This document shows positions 1-12,323 of a stretch of DNA of 64,000 nucleotides, piece after piece (within the stretch, counting starts at the first letter, position 1; each line of letters begins with the position of its first letter). The stretch lies in assembly GCA_963921425.1 (NCBI GenBank), contig OY992835.1, positions 21,638,001-21,702,000 of the forward strand. Direction: 5' to 3'. The stretch comes from Dryas octopetala. Its lineage: Eukaryota; Streptophyta; Magnoliopsida; Rosales; Rosaceae. The position numbers and the translations under genes were made by a program. The notes beneath the pieces were generated by a model. It did not search any database. It had not been told where the DNA came from and worked only from the letters and a program-made list of their open reading frames with translations.

Positions 1-37
1 TTAATTTTGATTTTATTGGAAAATTCATTGAAAATAG

Positions 38-734
38 CGAAATTTGGTGATAGATAAGACTTCGAATTCGCATCCTTACGTGGCGGAAATCACAGAATTA
101 GTGGAAAGTCCTCGGCTTGAGTTGAAATGTATTACAGAGGATGTGGATTTGAAAATGAGTGATTCGTACATTTGGGTTGAGACTGAGTCGCAGTTAAAGG
201 AGCTTGTTGAGGTTTTGAGTAAAGAGCAGGTCTTTTCGGTTGATACTGAGCAGCATAGCTTACGATCCTTTTTGGGTTTTACAGCTTTAATACAGGTATA
301 TCATTGATAATGAATGAATGAATAAATGTATGTATGTATGTGTGCGTACTTTTCTAATTTTGATGATATTTGAATAGATTTCTACTGAAAGGAAAGATTA
401 TTTGGTGGACACGATTGCTCTGCATGATTGCATGAGCCTCCTTCGGCCAGTTTTTGCGGATGCTAGGATTTGTAAGGTGATTACTTTATGTGTATTTGTT
501 GCTGATTTGGGTACAAAGTGTAACTATGAATGATATTTGTAATGTATTAGCTTTAATATGGTAGAATTGTGATTGTACTGACATTGTTGATGGGAATTTT
601 ATGCGACGGATGTAGGTGTTCCATGGGGCAGATAATGATGTTCTCTGGCTACAAAGGGACTTCCATATTTATGTTGTTAATATGTTTGATACCGCAAAGG
701 TAAGCTCCTTATAAACATTATGAAAGAGAGAGAG

Positions 735-767
<33 letters not shown>

Positions 768-3700
768 ACAACTTGAGGCAGCTATTTTTCACTAATTTTT
801 ATTCTTTTTGTTACACTGCAGGCTTGCGAAGTGTTGTCAAAACCACAGAAGTCACTGGCTTATTTACTTGAATCGTACAGTGGAGTAGTCACTAACAAAT
901 TGTTACAGGTTTGGCCTTGAGGCTGTCTTATTGTTACTAATTGGCCAACCTGACTTTCATTTACCCTATTTCAAGATTTTTTTTTTGTATTTTATAGAAT
1001 AAATCTTTTCAATCTTTTACAGGTTTCGAATCTTTAAATGTGGCAGTTTCATATATTTAATAATAACCATGGCTTCTTACCAACATCTTTACTTCTGATT
1101 TTGAAATCTATGGAAATTGCTTAATAAGGATTTGAGATGTAGCAGTGCTCATAAGAGTCCTGATATTGCTTCATATCCATTCTCACATTGGTTTGTAGCG
1201 TGAAGACTGGAGGCAACGCCCCTTGTCAATGGAAATGGTGCAATATGCTCGAACAGATGCACACTATCTGCTATATATTGCACGTTGTTTAATTGCTGAG
1301 CTAGAAATGCTGGATAATGGTACGCCTTCTTTCTTGTGTCATAGCTTCTTTTCAGGCGTTTGCTGCCTCATTTGTTTGCGTTGGATTGGTTAATGAAAAT
1401 GAAAGGTTATGACATATGAATTTTATCAACAAATTATAAGCAATGACATCCAGAACCAGTGAATGCCAGTCTTCACTCTTCAACATTGTATGTTCATGTG
1501 AACCTTCTTGTGAATGTTTTTCACCGGAGAATCATAGCCTTAATAAGAAAAGTTTGTAGGATTGATGTGTTTTAATTAATCTTTTATGTGGCATGAACTA
1601 AGCTAAAAGGCATTGCATGTGTTATCTATTATCTAACTCTTGCTTAGACATGGTTTCCAATTGATAACCTTCAAAACTATATCTACTCTTTCTCTTAGTA
1701 TCAAAATTCAAAATATCTTTTTTTTTTTTGATGAAAAATTCTAAATATCTTAATGTATCAGAAAACACTTGTCCCAATGACAAATTCCATTTTGTTCTCG
1801 AGGCTAGTCGGCGTTCAAACATGGTATGTTTGCAACTGTACACTAAAGAGATAGAAGCTTCTCCTGGAGAGTCCTCTGCGTCATCAATATTTAGCCGTCT
1901 TTTGAGTGGCCAAGGAGGCATTTCGTCAGTTTCTTGTGAAACCCAGGTTTGCTTCTTTTGATATTCTTTACAAAGGCTGTTGGAAGTGCTAGTGTATATT
2001 CAATAAAGTATGCTAATGCAAAGGAGCATTTGAATCAGCTTTCCACCATTTTTTGCAATTGTTCAGTGGCTTGAGAGCTTTGGGGTTTTTGTTGGCTTTG
2101 TTTAGGGTCTTTGGTAATTCTGGTTTAAGTTCCCTTTTATTGGGCTGGCATGATAGTTTTGTTAAAAGGACCCAAGAAAGCTTTGTGGAGGTGTCCTTAT
2201 GCGTGTTTTGGTGCACTTGTATTGTGAGGAACTGTTGGGCTTTTGAGGAGGTCTAGCATTTCGTTTTGGAATTGAGCTCTATGACTGGTCTATTATGATG
2301 CTTCCATCCTCTTTTGTTAATTGTTAGATTTATTTTACCTGATCTTTCTGGAATCCTGTACACCTATAATGAACTTTTATTAGTTAGTACTCATTAAAAT
2401 AAGTATATCATGCAAAATTTTGTATTCTGTTTTCAGGATGCTGTGAGACGATTTTGCACATGGAGAGATTTGATGGTTAGTATTACCTTTATCTGATTTT
2501 ATAGTTGATTATTTTATCTTATAATGTTGCACCGAAGTTGTACTAAGATTGCATTCCAGATACTTAAGCATTCATGTGGCATTTACTTCCTTTCCAGGCT
2601 CGTGTACATGATGAGAGCTTGAGATATGTAATATCAGATCAGGCTATTGTTGCCCTTGCAGATAAAGCCCCAAGTACCCCTGCAGACATACTAACCACTA
2701 TTGCTCAAGCTGATTATAATGCGGATTCAAGTTTCAATTCTAGCCTCTCATCTCCATCCCCTGTCGTTTGCAGTCATTTGGATGATGTTCATTATCTGCT
2801 CCAGAACAAAATAGGCAACCCTGATGATGCATTTCCCATGATCCTTCAGAATTGCCTGGGTCCAAAGGGGAGTTGCCCACTGTCTATATTCAATTATGCT
2901 TTACTGGTTAATTGTAATATGAAAGTTACACTAGCTTCTAAACAAAATGGGGTCAGAAATTCAAAGCAAGTAGCTCGAAAGGCTTCTCGAGAGCTGTTTG
3001 TTCAAAAATTTTCTTGCAAGTCTCCAGTTTATCATAATTGCAGGATCTATGCAAATGATGGGCGGTTGCTTTGTTACTGTGACCGCAGGAAGCTTGAATG
3101 GTTGGCAATCATATCTCTTCATTGTTTTTACCACAAAAATGTGTTGTATGCTTGTATTTGACATGGTCAACCTATTCTTATAGGTATCTTCGTCGAGATT
3201 TAGCAAAACTTGTTGATGATGATCCACCTGCAATTATGCTTCTTTTTGAGCCCAAAGGCCGTCCAGAAGATGAAGGCAATGATTTTTACATTCAAAGTAA
3301 GAAAAATATATGTGTTGGCTGCGGTGAAAGAAATCATTACTTAAGGTACCGGATAATTCCGTCATGCTACAGGATGCACTTCCCTGAACATTTGAAAAGC
3401 CACCGTTCTCATGATATTGTCCTACTATGTGTGGACTGTCACGAAATTGCTCATGCTGCTGCTGAGAGGCATAAAAAACAGATTGCTGCAGAATTTGGGA
3501 TTCCACTTTTTGTTCGTAAAGTGGTTGATCCTGAACAAGCTCAAGCTATATCTGGGTCATCTGTGCCAGCAACAGATTTTGAGGAGGAGGTAGGTGTATC
3601 TCCTTTACAATTGCGAACTGCTGCTATGGCTCTTTTGCGTCATGGACCAAGAATGCCATCCAAGCGCCGTGAAGAACTGACTGAGGTACACAAGCATATA

Positions 3701-4649
3701 TTTAGCTCTTGATTTGTTCAAAATTACTAAAATGGTATATCAGTTTGCTATAGCCAAATAAAGCAAAAGGCAGCCAATGCTACAACTCTCGTTCTGAAAA
3801 AACGTAGGTCTGGTTAAACTTTATTAAAATGAATTCATTTTGTCTTACGTAGCATTCAGAATAAATATCCTTTTACTGCTGGTCTGCTAATTTTAACTTT
3901 ACTGGTTTTTGCTGGTCTTAATTTTAAGGGCTTATGTGTATATGAATTTAATTTTATTCTCTTTGCAGACTGTTATGAGATATTATGGAGGGAGGGAAAT
4001 ATCTGAGGAAGATCTAGAAAGGGCTTTGCTAGTTGGCATGAATCCTCAAGAGAGAAGACGACTTGAGAAGAAGAAAAGGCTCTCTTTTAAGTATTCTAGT
4101 GGGAGTATTCCATCAGATGTGGAGCAGGAGAAAAATACTGTTAGCATGTCCACATCTGCCATTGTGAATGTGTTAGAAGTTGATAATCTGCACGATTCTT
4201 TCACCAGTAAAGCAGAAGCATTTAGCGGAAAAGAAGATAGAGAACTTTTAATGGTGAAGGATGTTGATGTTGGCAACTCTTATTATGGGATTGATGAAAA
4301 AGCTTCTGCTGATGTTGAGAATAACATGATCTCAGATATAAGTGGAATTTCTGATACTAAATATGTCTCTGTTGTAAATGCTGATGGTAACTGTGAGAGT
4401 AGAAGTACACCAAATGGATCAGCTGACTTCTGTGATGATGCAACTTCCCAACATAAACCAAAAATCTCTCTCTTAGGACATGGTCCACATGGTAAGCAAG
4501 TTGTGGATCACCTGTTAAAAAAATATGGCGAGGATGGTATTAGTCAATTTTGCCAAAGGTGGAGACATGTATTTGTTGAAGCTGTTCATCCTCGTTTTCT
4601 ACATGCTGGTTGGGACATTACGCACAGGTACATGCTTGTACTTGTGGTG

Positions 4650-4706
<57 letters not shown>

Positions 4707-4891
4707 GTTTTTCAGCTTTGTTTTCCATTTTAGACATGTTTGGAGAGTTTTGCTGAAAGTTTGTTCATTTGTGCCAAGGGGTTGATATTGGCCTAATGGG
4801 CACTGTTTTTTTCAGTGGTAGGAGGGATTTTGGTGAATTTAGTGTCTACAATCCTGCCGAGAAAGCTTCTGCTGCTACTAAGATTTTATGA
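38..4891 (+). CDS. RRP6L3: RRP6-like 3 / EXD2-type 3'-5' exonuclease, 5'-partial
   Basis: Predicted DEDDy-family 3'-5' exonuclease with HRDC and HNH-like regions. Exons as read: 38-295, 378-476, 616-699, 822-908, 1199-1319, 1762-1946, 2437-2475, 2598-3100, 3184-3685, 3969-4627, 4816-4891 (870 visible residues). Seen: the four acidic exonuclease residues in VDTEQHS (exon 1), [15 protein letters not shown] (exon 3) and [10 protein letters not shown] (exon 5, with the Tyr of the DEDDy class); an HRDC-like stretch across exons 7-8 ([13 protein letters not shown], then [16 protein letters not shown]); and a CxxC...H...CxxCH module in exon 9. Stops lie just upstream of 38, so the visible start follows an acceptor (AG at 36-37) and the first exon(s) lie off the window. 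Family knowledge: Arabidopsis RRP6L3 and animal EXD2 share this order. RNA or DNA substrate is not decidable here. The C-terminal 230 residues are poorly conserved and acidic. The gene is convergent with the AXR1-type gene. Confidence 0.9.
725..767. repeat. (GA)n(TA)n microsatellite in RRP6L3 intron 3
   Basis: A GA run passes directly into a TA run of about 14 units inside the intron between the exons ending at 699 and starting at 822. It is a compound dinucleotide repeat, likely length-polymorphic. Confidence 0.95.
4651..4706. repeat. (TC)n(AC)n microsatellite in RRP6L3 last intron
   Basis: A TC run with one interruption, followed by an AC run, begins 24 bases after the donor at 4628. It is pure dinucleotide repeat inside an intron and not coding, although open frames read through it. 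Confidence 0.95.
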
Positions 4892-6076
4892 ATCAATGGT
4901 GCGGCTGGTGACAGCAATTTGATTCTATTTTATGCCAATCATACTCAGATAGAGAATTTGTTTGCTCTTCCCTCAATCCTCATGTGAAGAGTGGGAGTCT
5001 ACTTCTAAAGCTCCTTTGTATCTTATTTGTTCATTTTAATCGTTCCTTTCCTTTCAAAGGAATACAAATATCTCTATTCATTTGAAATATTTTGTAGAAT
5101 TTGCATTAGTTGCATAAAGAACGGTTGTTTCCAAATTAACCAAGCTTCTAAATATGATTATAAGGAACCAGATTCTCTAATAAGTTGGACCTAAAAGTAT
5201 ATGCACACACCTACGTTTAGAAAATTGAGATCTTCATAAAGAATTTGATACTCAATTAAAATAGTTGATTGTGGAGAGTGACTATTCTTTTAGGCCCGCT
5301 TTCAATTTCTATGAAGAGAGTTACAGACAAAATAGAATGTTGGGTTTGGATTTTGAATATCCCGGAAAGTCCTCAGCCAAGAATATTCTCCATTTCTATC
5401 TATACATCCAATAAGACCAAGCGAATGCACGAGATAGACATCAAAGAAATGTCTATTTATTTTATTTTTTCAAACCAACGAATTGTTATTGTAACAACGT
5501 TGCTTTATTTTTTTCCAATAGATTTACTATCTTTCATTAATGAATTTTGTTGTTGTTGTGACTAATAGCTCTGCATCAACGAATCAAATGTTCAGGTATC
5601 CAACTATAGGTAACTATAATGACTCGAGCCCAAAAACAGGGAAAGAGAAAGTAATCAGATGTTCCATTTTATAAACTAAATTGAAGTCATTGTTGGCCAC
5701 TAGCTACTAATTTCAGACCAAAAACAATACTAGCAACTTTTTTCCCTTTTGGCTACATGTTTCCTTTTGAATCATCTCTCTCACCCACACACACATTCAG
5801 GACAGTGACATAAACAACAAAACTTCCAGATCATGAAGCCGCAAACTAGCCAATCGTGCCTCACAACAACGGGAATGAAGCCTCCAATCAAAATGTGCCA
5901 TAACTAATATGTAACAAAACTACAAGACCAAACCTTTGCCTGCTCCCAATCATAAAGGTTATCTGCAAACGAAAACCAAAGGTTAGTACGTTCCCAACAG
6001 AAATTATAAACGCTAGTTATGCATGTTTTACCAAAGGTGAAAACTTACAGTCCATATCATTCGGCTTTAGATACTG
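4892..6076. other. Convergent intergenic region (3' flanks)
   Basis: This lies between the stop codon of the RRP6L3-like gene (plus) and the stop codon of the AXR1-type gene (minus). It should hold both 3' untranslated regions and poly(A) sites. A 98-codon open frame at 5269-5565 has no recognisable domain and AT-rich composition. I see no repeat or RNA gene. Confidence 0.7.
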
Positions 6077-9000
6077 CTACAGCGACAACAATTGAGACTT
6101 GTGATCGATGCCATTGAAGATGAAAGTCCCAGACATGGGTACAAATTGTCTTGTTATAAGCTGTTGGTAAAAGTGTTAAAGTAACGTTATTTTAAGCACC
6201 ATTTGGATACAGCAGGAAAATCAATTCAGAAAAATAAACGAGGAAAAGCTAGAATTACAGAAACCTTAATCACTTCTTGAGATGCAATTCCTCCTATGAA
6301 AGCAGCAACTCCATGGAGTTCTGCAGCACCAAATCGGCACATCTCATTGATAAGGTCCTCAGTTAATGTTACACCATTGCAACCCAAATCACTTAGAAGG
6401 CCAACAGCTGTCGTCTTCAACCGAGATATGTCCTCATCCATCACACTATCGAGGGAGTGAGCATGCAGGAATTAGTACAATTTTACAAATTTAGATACAA
6501 TAAATGGCCATTAACAATATCAGAATTTACCCATCAAATTGCCCAGGAAAACTGTTGTAATTGGCAGAAAACCGATCAACAGCTCTAAGCAAAATATAAA
6601 ATCCACCAGCTACACTGTCATACAAACGAAAAGAAAACAGTGAATTTGAAGCAAGACAAATCCTTCTAGCTATACAACCTGGCTGCATAACTTGCATTTG
6701 CTTCTCACATGCAAAATTTAAGCAAATATTTTTAGGGGGAGAAAAAAAAAAGTCCCCTCTTCATAACTAAAGATAAAAAATAAAAATCAACCAAGAAAAA
6801 ACACATATGGCAAATGGTTCTTCTACTTGACAATTGAAAAGTTTCTGAACGAATAAGAGTCGCAGAACACCCAAGTATAAATTTCCACTGCAAATTAATT
6901 ATACATTCTGCAAAAGGATTCTGAGACCTTTATGGAGTTTGATCTGCAATAATAAATCCAAAATCAAAAACATTAAACTCATATTGTACCTGAAATCCTC
7001 ATCTGTTAGATACTTCTGTAACTCTGGTAGGAGTGGAGAATTGAACTCATCTTCAACACGGCGATACCTGCAAACCTACAAAGTAAAGATTAGTGTTCAA
7101 TGGAAGTCAACTGGGCAAACATCAAGAGAATTACCTAATATATTTCTAAAAGACTAAAACAGTGAGGTCCTAATTTGTAGCTATACACGCATATTGCATT
7201 CTTAGCTGTAAGATATTTCTGTGAGAGAGATGCCTTTGATCTAATTCAAACTATCATTTTGGTAACTTATGACATCAACTTGTAAACCTCCATTTCTTAT
7301 GGTCTAAATTTATCCGGATACAAGGAGGGAAATTCATTAGAGAACTACATGCTATCACTCAATTAACTGCTGCAAATCCTGGAAAAATATTTGCAATTAA
7401 ATTAATTAACAGAAGAGGGGAAGGTGACAGAAAAACTAGAACAAAATCATTATGAAAGGAGTACATAGGATTTAGCAGAGACAGAGAGGGAAGTACATAG
7501 AAGTTCAAGTCAATAATAATCTTACAATTGACCATTTAGCCAGAATGAATCAGATTTTCTAACACAGTAGATATGATAATGAAAGAAAAAAAAAAAGCTT
7601 TAAATAAAGTACTGGACAAGAAATATTTATAGATTAACCAGGCCCTTCAGATAAAAGTATTTTGAAAATAAAAAAGGGTATCCAACATTCTGTGAAACTA
7701 GGACCTTATGAGCCTGTCTGGATCCCCCCATTTACAATTAAAATAAGTACTTTGCAGTTTGCAGTAATAATGAAGCAATACATATAAATTACACAAAAAA
7801 GAGGAACTCAACGCACTTACTTTGAGTTTTCTTGCATTCTTGCACAAACTTCTTATGGTTGCCTTTGAGATGCTATTCGGATCTCTACCAATTTTCTTCA
7901 GAATCGTCCTAACCCTTTGCTCAATAACAAGAAAATCAGCCTCAGCCTTGGCTTGGTAGATTTTCTGCAAAGCTACATAGAGCCTGCAAGAGAGTACATA
8001 AAGCTCTTGTATTAAAAAAATTCTTTTTTCTAAGCACAAAAAAGAAAGGATAGAATTGTATTATGGAGAGATCAGTCACTAACTCAGTTGAAGATGTCAT
8101 ATCTGGTATTGATCCCTCAAGGGGTGCCTCGCCACCACCTTCATTTTCTATGAATTCCTGCATAGTGAAGAGTCCTGATTATACATTTCCTATGCATTTA
8201 CATGTTAATAACTTTACTGTGACAAACACATCAATGTTAAGCACACTATATCCAGTTGCCACAGATGCAATTCTGGTTTCACAAACCTTCAGCGCTGCCA
8301 CCATCACCCAAAAATCTGATGAATTAGAATCAACTTCAGCACAGCTATCACTAATTATTTGTCGCAAATCTGGACCTGAGACATAAAAGGAGAAAAATTA
8401 ACCACCTGTTCAAATGGTATTCACTCATCAATATTCAAGGCTGAACACAGTTTAGAATAGCAAACTCCAAAGAAGTGTAGTGCAATGCCACAAAGCTTTT
8501 AAGGAATTAAAGATGTAGGAGTCTTCCAACAAATAAGGAGGATTCCATTTATCTTTTTATTGGGTAGTTTAAATTATATGAATGATGGGTGAAGGTCAAG
8601 ATGGTTAAATCCGCTTCTTCCCAAATCAATGCAAGCAAAATGCCAAGCCAACCCCACCTCCATAGGGCTGAGAGTAGGCTATAATAGTTTACCAACCATA
8701 CCTGCCACACTGATGCAGGTGCACTACTCGAGTGCAATTTGCAGCTCAGTAATTAGCAAAAACCATTTGTAGAATATTTGCCAAACATGATGAAACAATC
8801 TGATTGAAAAACATAAGTGACGACTATCACCTATCTTGATAATTTCAATATGCAACAGGCTCTTCTACGAATTTATACTAAATCAATGCTTAAAAAATAT
8901 ATACTTACTGATTCCTCGAGGAGCAAAGACTTTGAAGGAGTTCTCATTGGCTTCTTTGTAGTTATCTTCATCCATTGCAGTCATCCTAGCTTTGATAAGC

Positions 9001-10819
9001 TCCTAATAAATTCAAGACCACAAGGAAAATCACATTGCTAGTTTGCTACAAAGCATATAAAGAATGAAAAAGAACAGAAAATGTACGAATCAAGCAAAGA
9101 AACCTTGAACTCTTTTTTCTCTTCCCTAGTTGATGGAAGTTCACCACCATGACTTTTGGCCCACTCCTGTGCCATCTTGACAAGGATGACAACATATGGT
9201 ATGTGCTTGTGGGCGACAGGATCTGACACATCGAGATCAATGGTTTCTGCAAACCTATTTTCAATAAATCCAAAATTAGAATCTTGAAAATTAAACAAAA
9301 GGTGTCTAAAACTAGGCAACAACACAGATAGAGGCTGAGAAATCAGAATACCAGTCATCAGTTTAAGCAGGCAAAAGCCAACTAACAAAAAGACAACATG
9401 CAAGTACTTATTTATCAGAAATCCAAAAAACTAACACTTAAAAATGCCTCGTATAAGAACATGAAAAATAGAACTCCATACCCTCTAAGCTCAGGCCATG
9501 GATTATTTAAACGAAGGTCATCCAGAAAATGATCAGGCTTTGACTCAACCACAGTATGTTCCTGCCCCCAAAAAACAAAGAGAAAACCGAAAACATAGCA
9601 CTATTTAGATTCAAAGAAAAATATTTACAATCATAACTTTCTAAGATCCATTTGCACTTCGCCATCTAGATACTAAAAAATTTCCACTAACCAACCATAT
9701 CCCTATAAGTAAAGTTCCAGAACTTGTTCTTTTTATTGTGAAGTACTCAATCAGAAAAATGCCCATGATCATTAAACTATCAGGCTTCAAAATAGGACAC
9801 AGCTGCAGAGGAACATCATATCTCATCCCTCACAATTTCCATTACTCTCTTCAGCTGTAGTATTAAAATTTAAATCCTCACTTTCCAGAATACCAATATA
9901 CAGAACCAATTTCAACAACAGATTTAAGCACATTACCTTCAAACTGATACGGACAAGCCCAGTGAGGCCATAAGAGCGAGCGAAGATCAATTTAACATTT
10001 GCCTCCCTGCAGATTCTATCAAGCTTTAGCATTGAATCTTCCGCCAGCTGATTGCGCAATTTAAAAAAACCCCGTCAAATATATAGCTATTAACAAGTGT
10101 GACAATAAAATTTAAAATATAATAAAATCCCAAGAAATTATGTACTGAACCAAAATCTGTGTAAAACATTGGCATCCCTACTCCATACCTGAGTGGCAAC
10201 AACCAAAGTAAACTGAGAAAAGAATGATGGGTTTGTCTGAATCAATGCCTCTGGGTGTTCTTCTATAAACTTGGCCTTAACAGCGTCATTTAGCTCTTGA
10301 AGAAATTGAGTCACACATTTGGCCTTTGATTGCCCAACGCTTGATTCATCAACTACCAAAATCAAAGTAACATGATTATAGGACACTCAAAAAGGGTAAT
10401 TATACGTAGCAAACAAGCGAAACATACCCATAAAGTTATTTCCAAGGTCACCCAATTCCACTTTCGATCCATCAATCACAGTGATGCTTCCAACCCCACC
10501 AAGAACAAGATTCTTCAAGGTTTCAGAACCAGTAGGACCGCAATTCAGTAAGCATACGCTGGCTTTCTCAAGGGCTGCCTGTCCTTGCTCGCCCCAGATT
10601 CTGCAATTTCAATTGGGCACAAAACTTTATTAAAAAATAAATAAACAATTTACAGGAAAACAAACAGAGGCTATAGCGGGAAAGCTTGAACAGGTTGAGT
10701 ATGGAGTGTAGGAAATTAATGGGAATGGCGGAGGACAAAACGATGAATTGGGGGGGAGAGAGAGAGAGAGAGAAAGAGTACCTGAGCTGGCGATCGTATT
10801 TGATTTTGGGTTCAGCCAT
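6077..10819 (-). CDS. AXR1: NEDD8-activating enzyme E1 regulatory subunit (AXR1 type)
   Basis: With an ECR1-type catalytic partner, this subunit adenylates the ubiquitin-like protein NEDD8/RUB, which modifies cullins and so controls SCF ligases, including auxin signalling. Exons (minus): 10782-10819, 10428-10600, 10189-10352, 9937-10047, 9482-9561, 9104-9254, 8909-9002, 8287-8375, 8084-8157, 7821-7983, 6990-7075, 6531-6614, 6265-6445, 6077-6160; 1572 nt, 523 aa, near the usual length. Seen: start [20 protein letters not shown], the E1 N-terminal signature; ThiF/E1-like Rossmann segment [40 protein letters not shown]-terminal [20 protein letters not shown] and ending [17 protein letters not shown]. 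As known for this subunit, no catalytic Cys domain is expected. A CT run follows exon 1 in intron 1. AXR1 and its paralogue AXL cannot be told apart here. Confidence 0.93.
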
Positions 10820-11231
10820 TGATGCTTTGCTTTCTTTCACACTGGGAACGAAACAAGGCTCTAATAATTCGCTTAGTAGCTACGCAGAGCTTCGCACATT
10901 GATGCGGACAAGTTCACAAGTATTTGCTAATGGCTACTACATCAAGCCACCTATACGACGTCGTCTGATATTTACTTCTTTTTTATTTTGGGGTTTAATA
11001 GTGCGGAGGGAAACGAAATTGAAATCATGTATCACCGGGTTTGTTGGGTATCAGGTTTGGACCTCAATTTTAAGCCTGATTCGAACGGCCCACATTTCAT
11101 GGGCCTAGCCCAGCCACTTTCTTAAATCTTTTTATGAAGTGATGAAAAAAAATTTGATCAAATAAACAAACTTTTGTTTTTGCTCATTTTTGTTAGCATC
11201 TATTTTCTTGGAAAGGGTTAGCCATAGAAAG
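10820..11231. promoter_or_regulatory. AXR1-type gene 5' flank with ACGT palindrome
   Basis: Upstream (minus-strand) flank of the AXR1-type start codon. At 10955-10964 it carries the perfect palindrome ACGACGTCGT around an ACGT core, the kind of core bound by plant bZIP factors, 136 bases from the ATG. No clear TATA box is seen. The distal end is the 8-bp target duplication of the hAT element (11224-11231). Function is inference. Confidence 0.4.
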
Positions 11232-12323
11232 TAGGGGTGGGCATTTTAACCGCGCACCGCCAAAATCGGCCGAACCGCACTACCAAAAAATTGCGTTGAC
11301 CAAAAAAAGTCAACACCGCCAAAAAAATCGAATCGCACTAGTTCTTTCCGGTTCTGGTTCTACACCTTATTTAACCACACCGCATACTTGCAAAAAATAT
11401 ATTTTTTTTATATTTTTATACATATATACACCATTTTATATATATTTATACCATTATTATATACTTTTTATACCCTTTTTGTACACATTTTTATACACTT
11501 TAGACCATAAACCCTAAACCCTAGTAAAATATTAGAATTAATATTAACGTAGCTATATTTTAGGGTTTAGACCCTAAAATATATTTTATATAACCCTATG
11601 ACCTATTTTCTATATATATAATATAATAATAAATTAATAATGTTTTAGTATATAATTTTAGTTATACCCATTACCCTATATAATAAAATTAGGATATTCT
11701 TTATATTCTATATAAAAAAAATTAGTATATTATTTATAATTTATACTCTATATACTAAAATTTTAAATTGTTTATAGTTCTAGGGTATAATATATAGTTA
11801 TATACTATATAAGTGTATAAGGTATATGCCATATAAGGTTTATAACTTGTAGTAACTAGTAAGTCAGTAACTTTGTTTTAAGAAGGTTCTTAAATTGTAG
11901 TTGTAGTCATTGGTTGTATACTTGTATAATTGAATTTTTTTTTAACTTTTAAGTTTTAAGTACTAAGCAGGTTAAACAAAGTTTAATGTGTGAGTTTTTT
12001 TGGTTAAGTTCATTGAATTAACGTGTAAATTTGTTTTTTTTGTTGCCAAAACTTGTTAATTAGGATGAGTTTGCATCATTAAATAATTGGGCTTAAGCTT
12101 AAAAAAATAAATGTGAGGCCCAAAAGTGATAATCTGAATAATAACCCATTAGGCCCAGAACCGCGGTAGAGAACCGCACCGCACCACATCTTGAATAGTT
12201 TGATTTTTTTATTTCTTTCACGGTTTTAAGCACCGAACCGCACCGTGTATTAATATCCGGCGTGGCGCACGGTTCCGGGGAAAAAGTGAGTCGAACCGCA
12301 CCGCGCCCACCCCTAATAGAAAG
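11224..12323. mobile_element. Non-autonomous hAT element with 8-bp TSD
   Basis: The element spans 11232-12315 (1084 bp). It begins TAGGGGTGGGC and ends GCCCACCCCTA, perfect inverted termini, and is flanked on both sides by the same 8 bases ATAGAAAG (11224-11231 and 12316-12323). An 8-bp target duplication with a TAGGGGTGGGC end is typical of hAT transposons. Subterminal parts are rich in CCGCACCG-like motifs, repeated on both ends and fitting transposase-binding sites. The interior is extremely AT-rich with no transposase frame, so it depends on a transposase elsewhere. The interior also has two AAACCCT units near 11509 and a 12-13-bp palindrome at 11554-11583. Confidence 0.9.

Noticed and set aside
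5269-5565. 98-codon open frame between the two convergent genes
   Set aside because: AT-rich, no domain, lies where 3' untranslated regions are expected.
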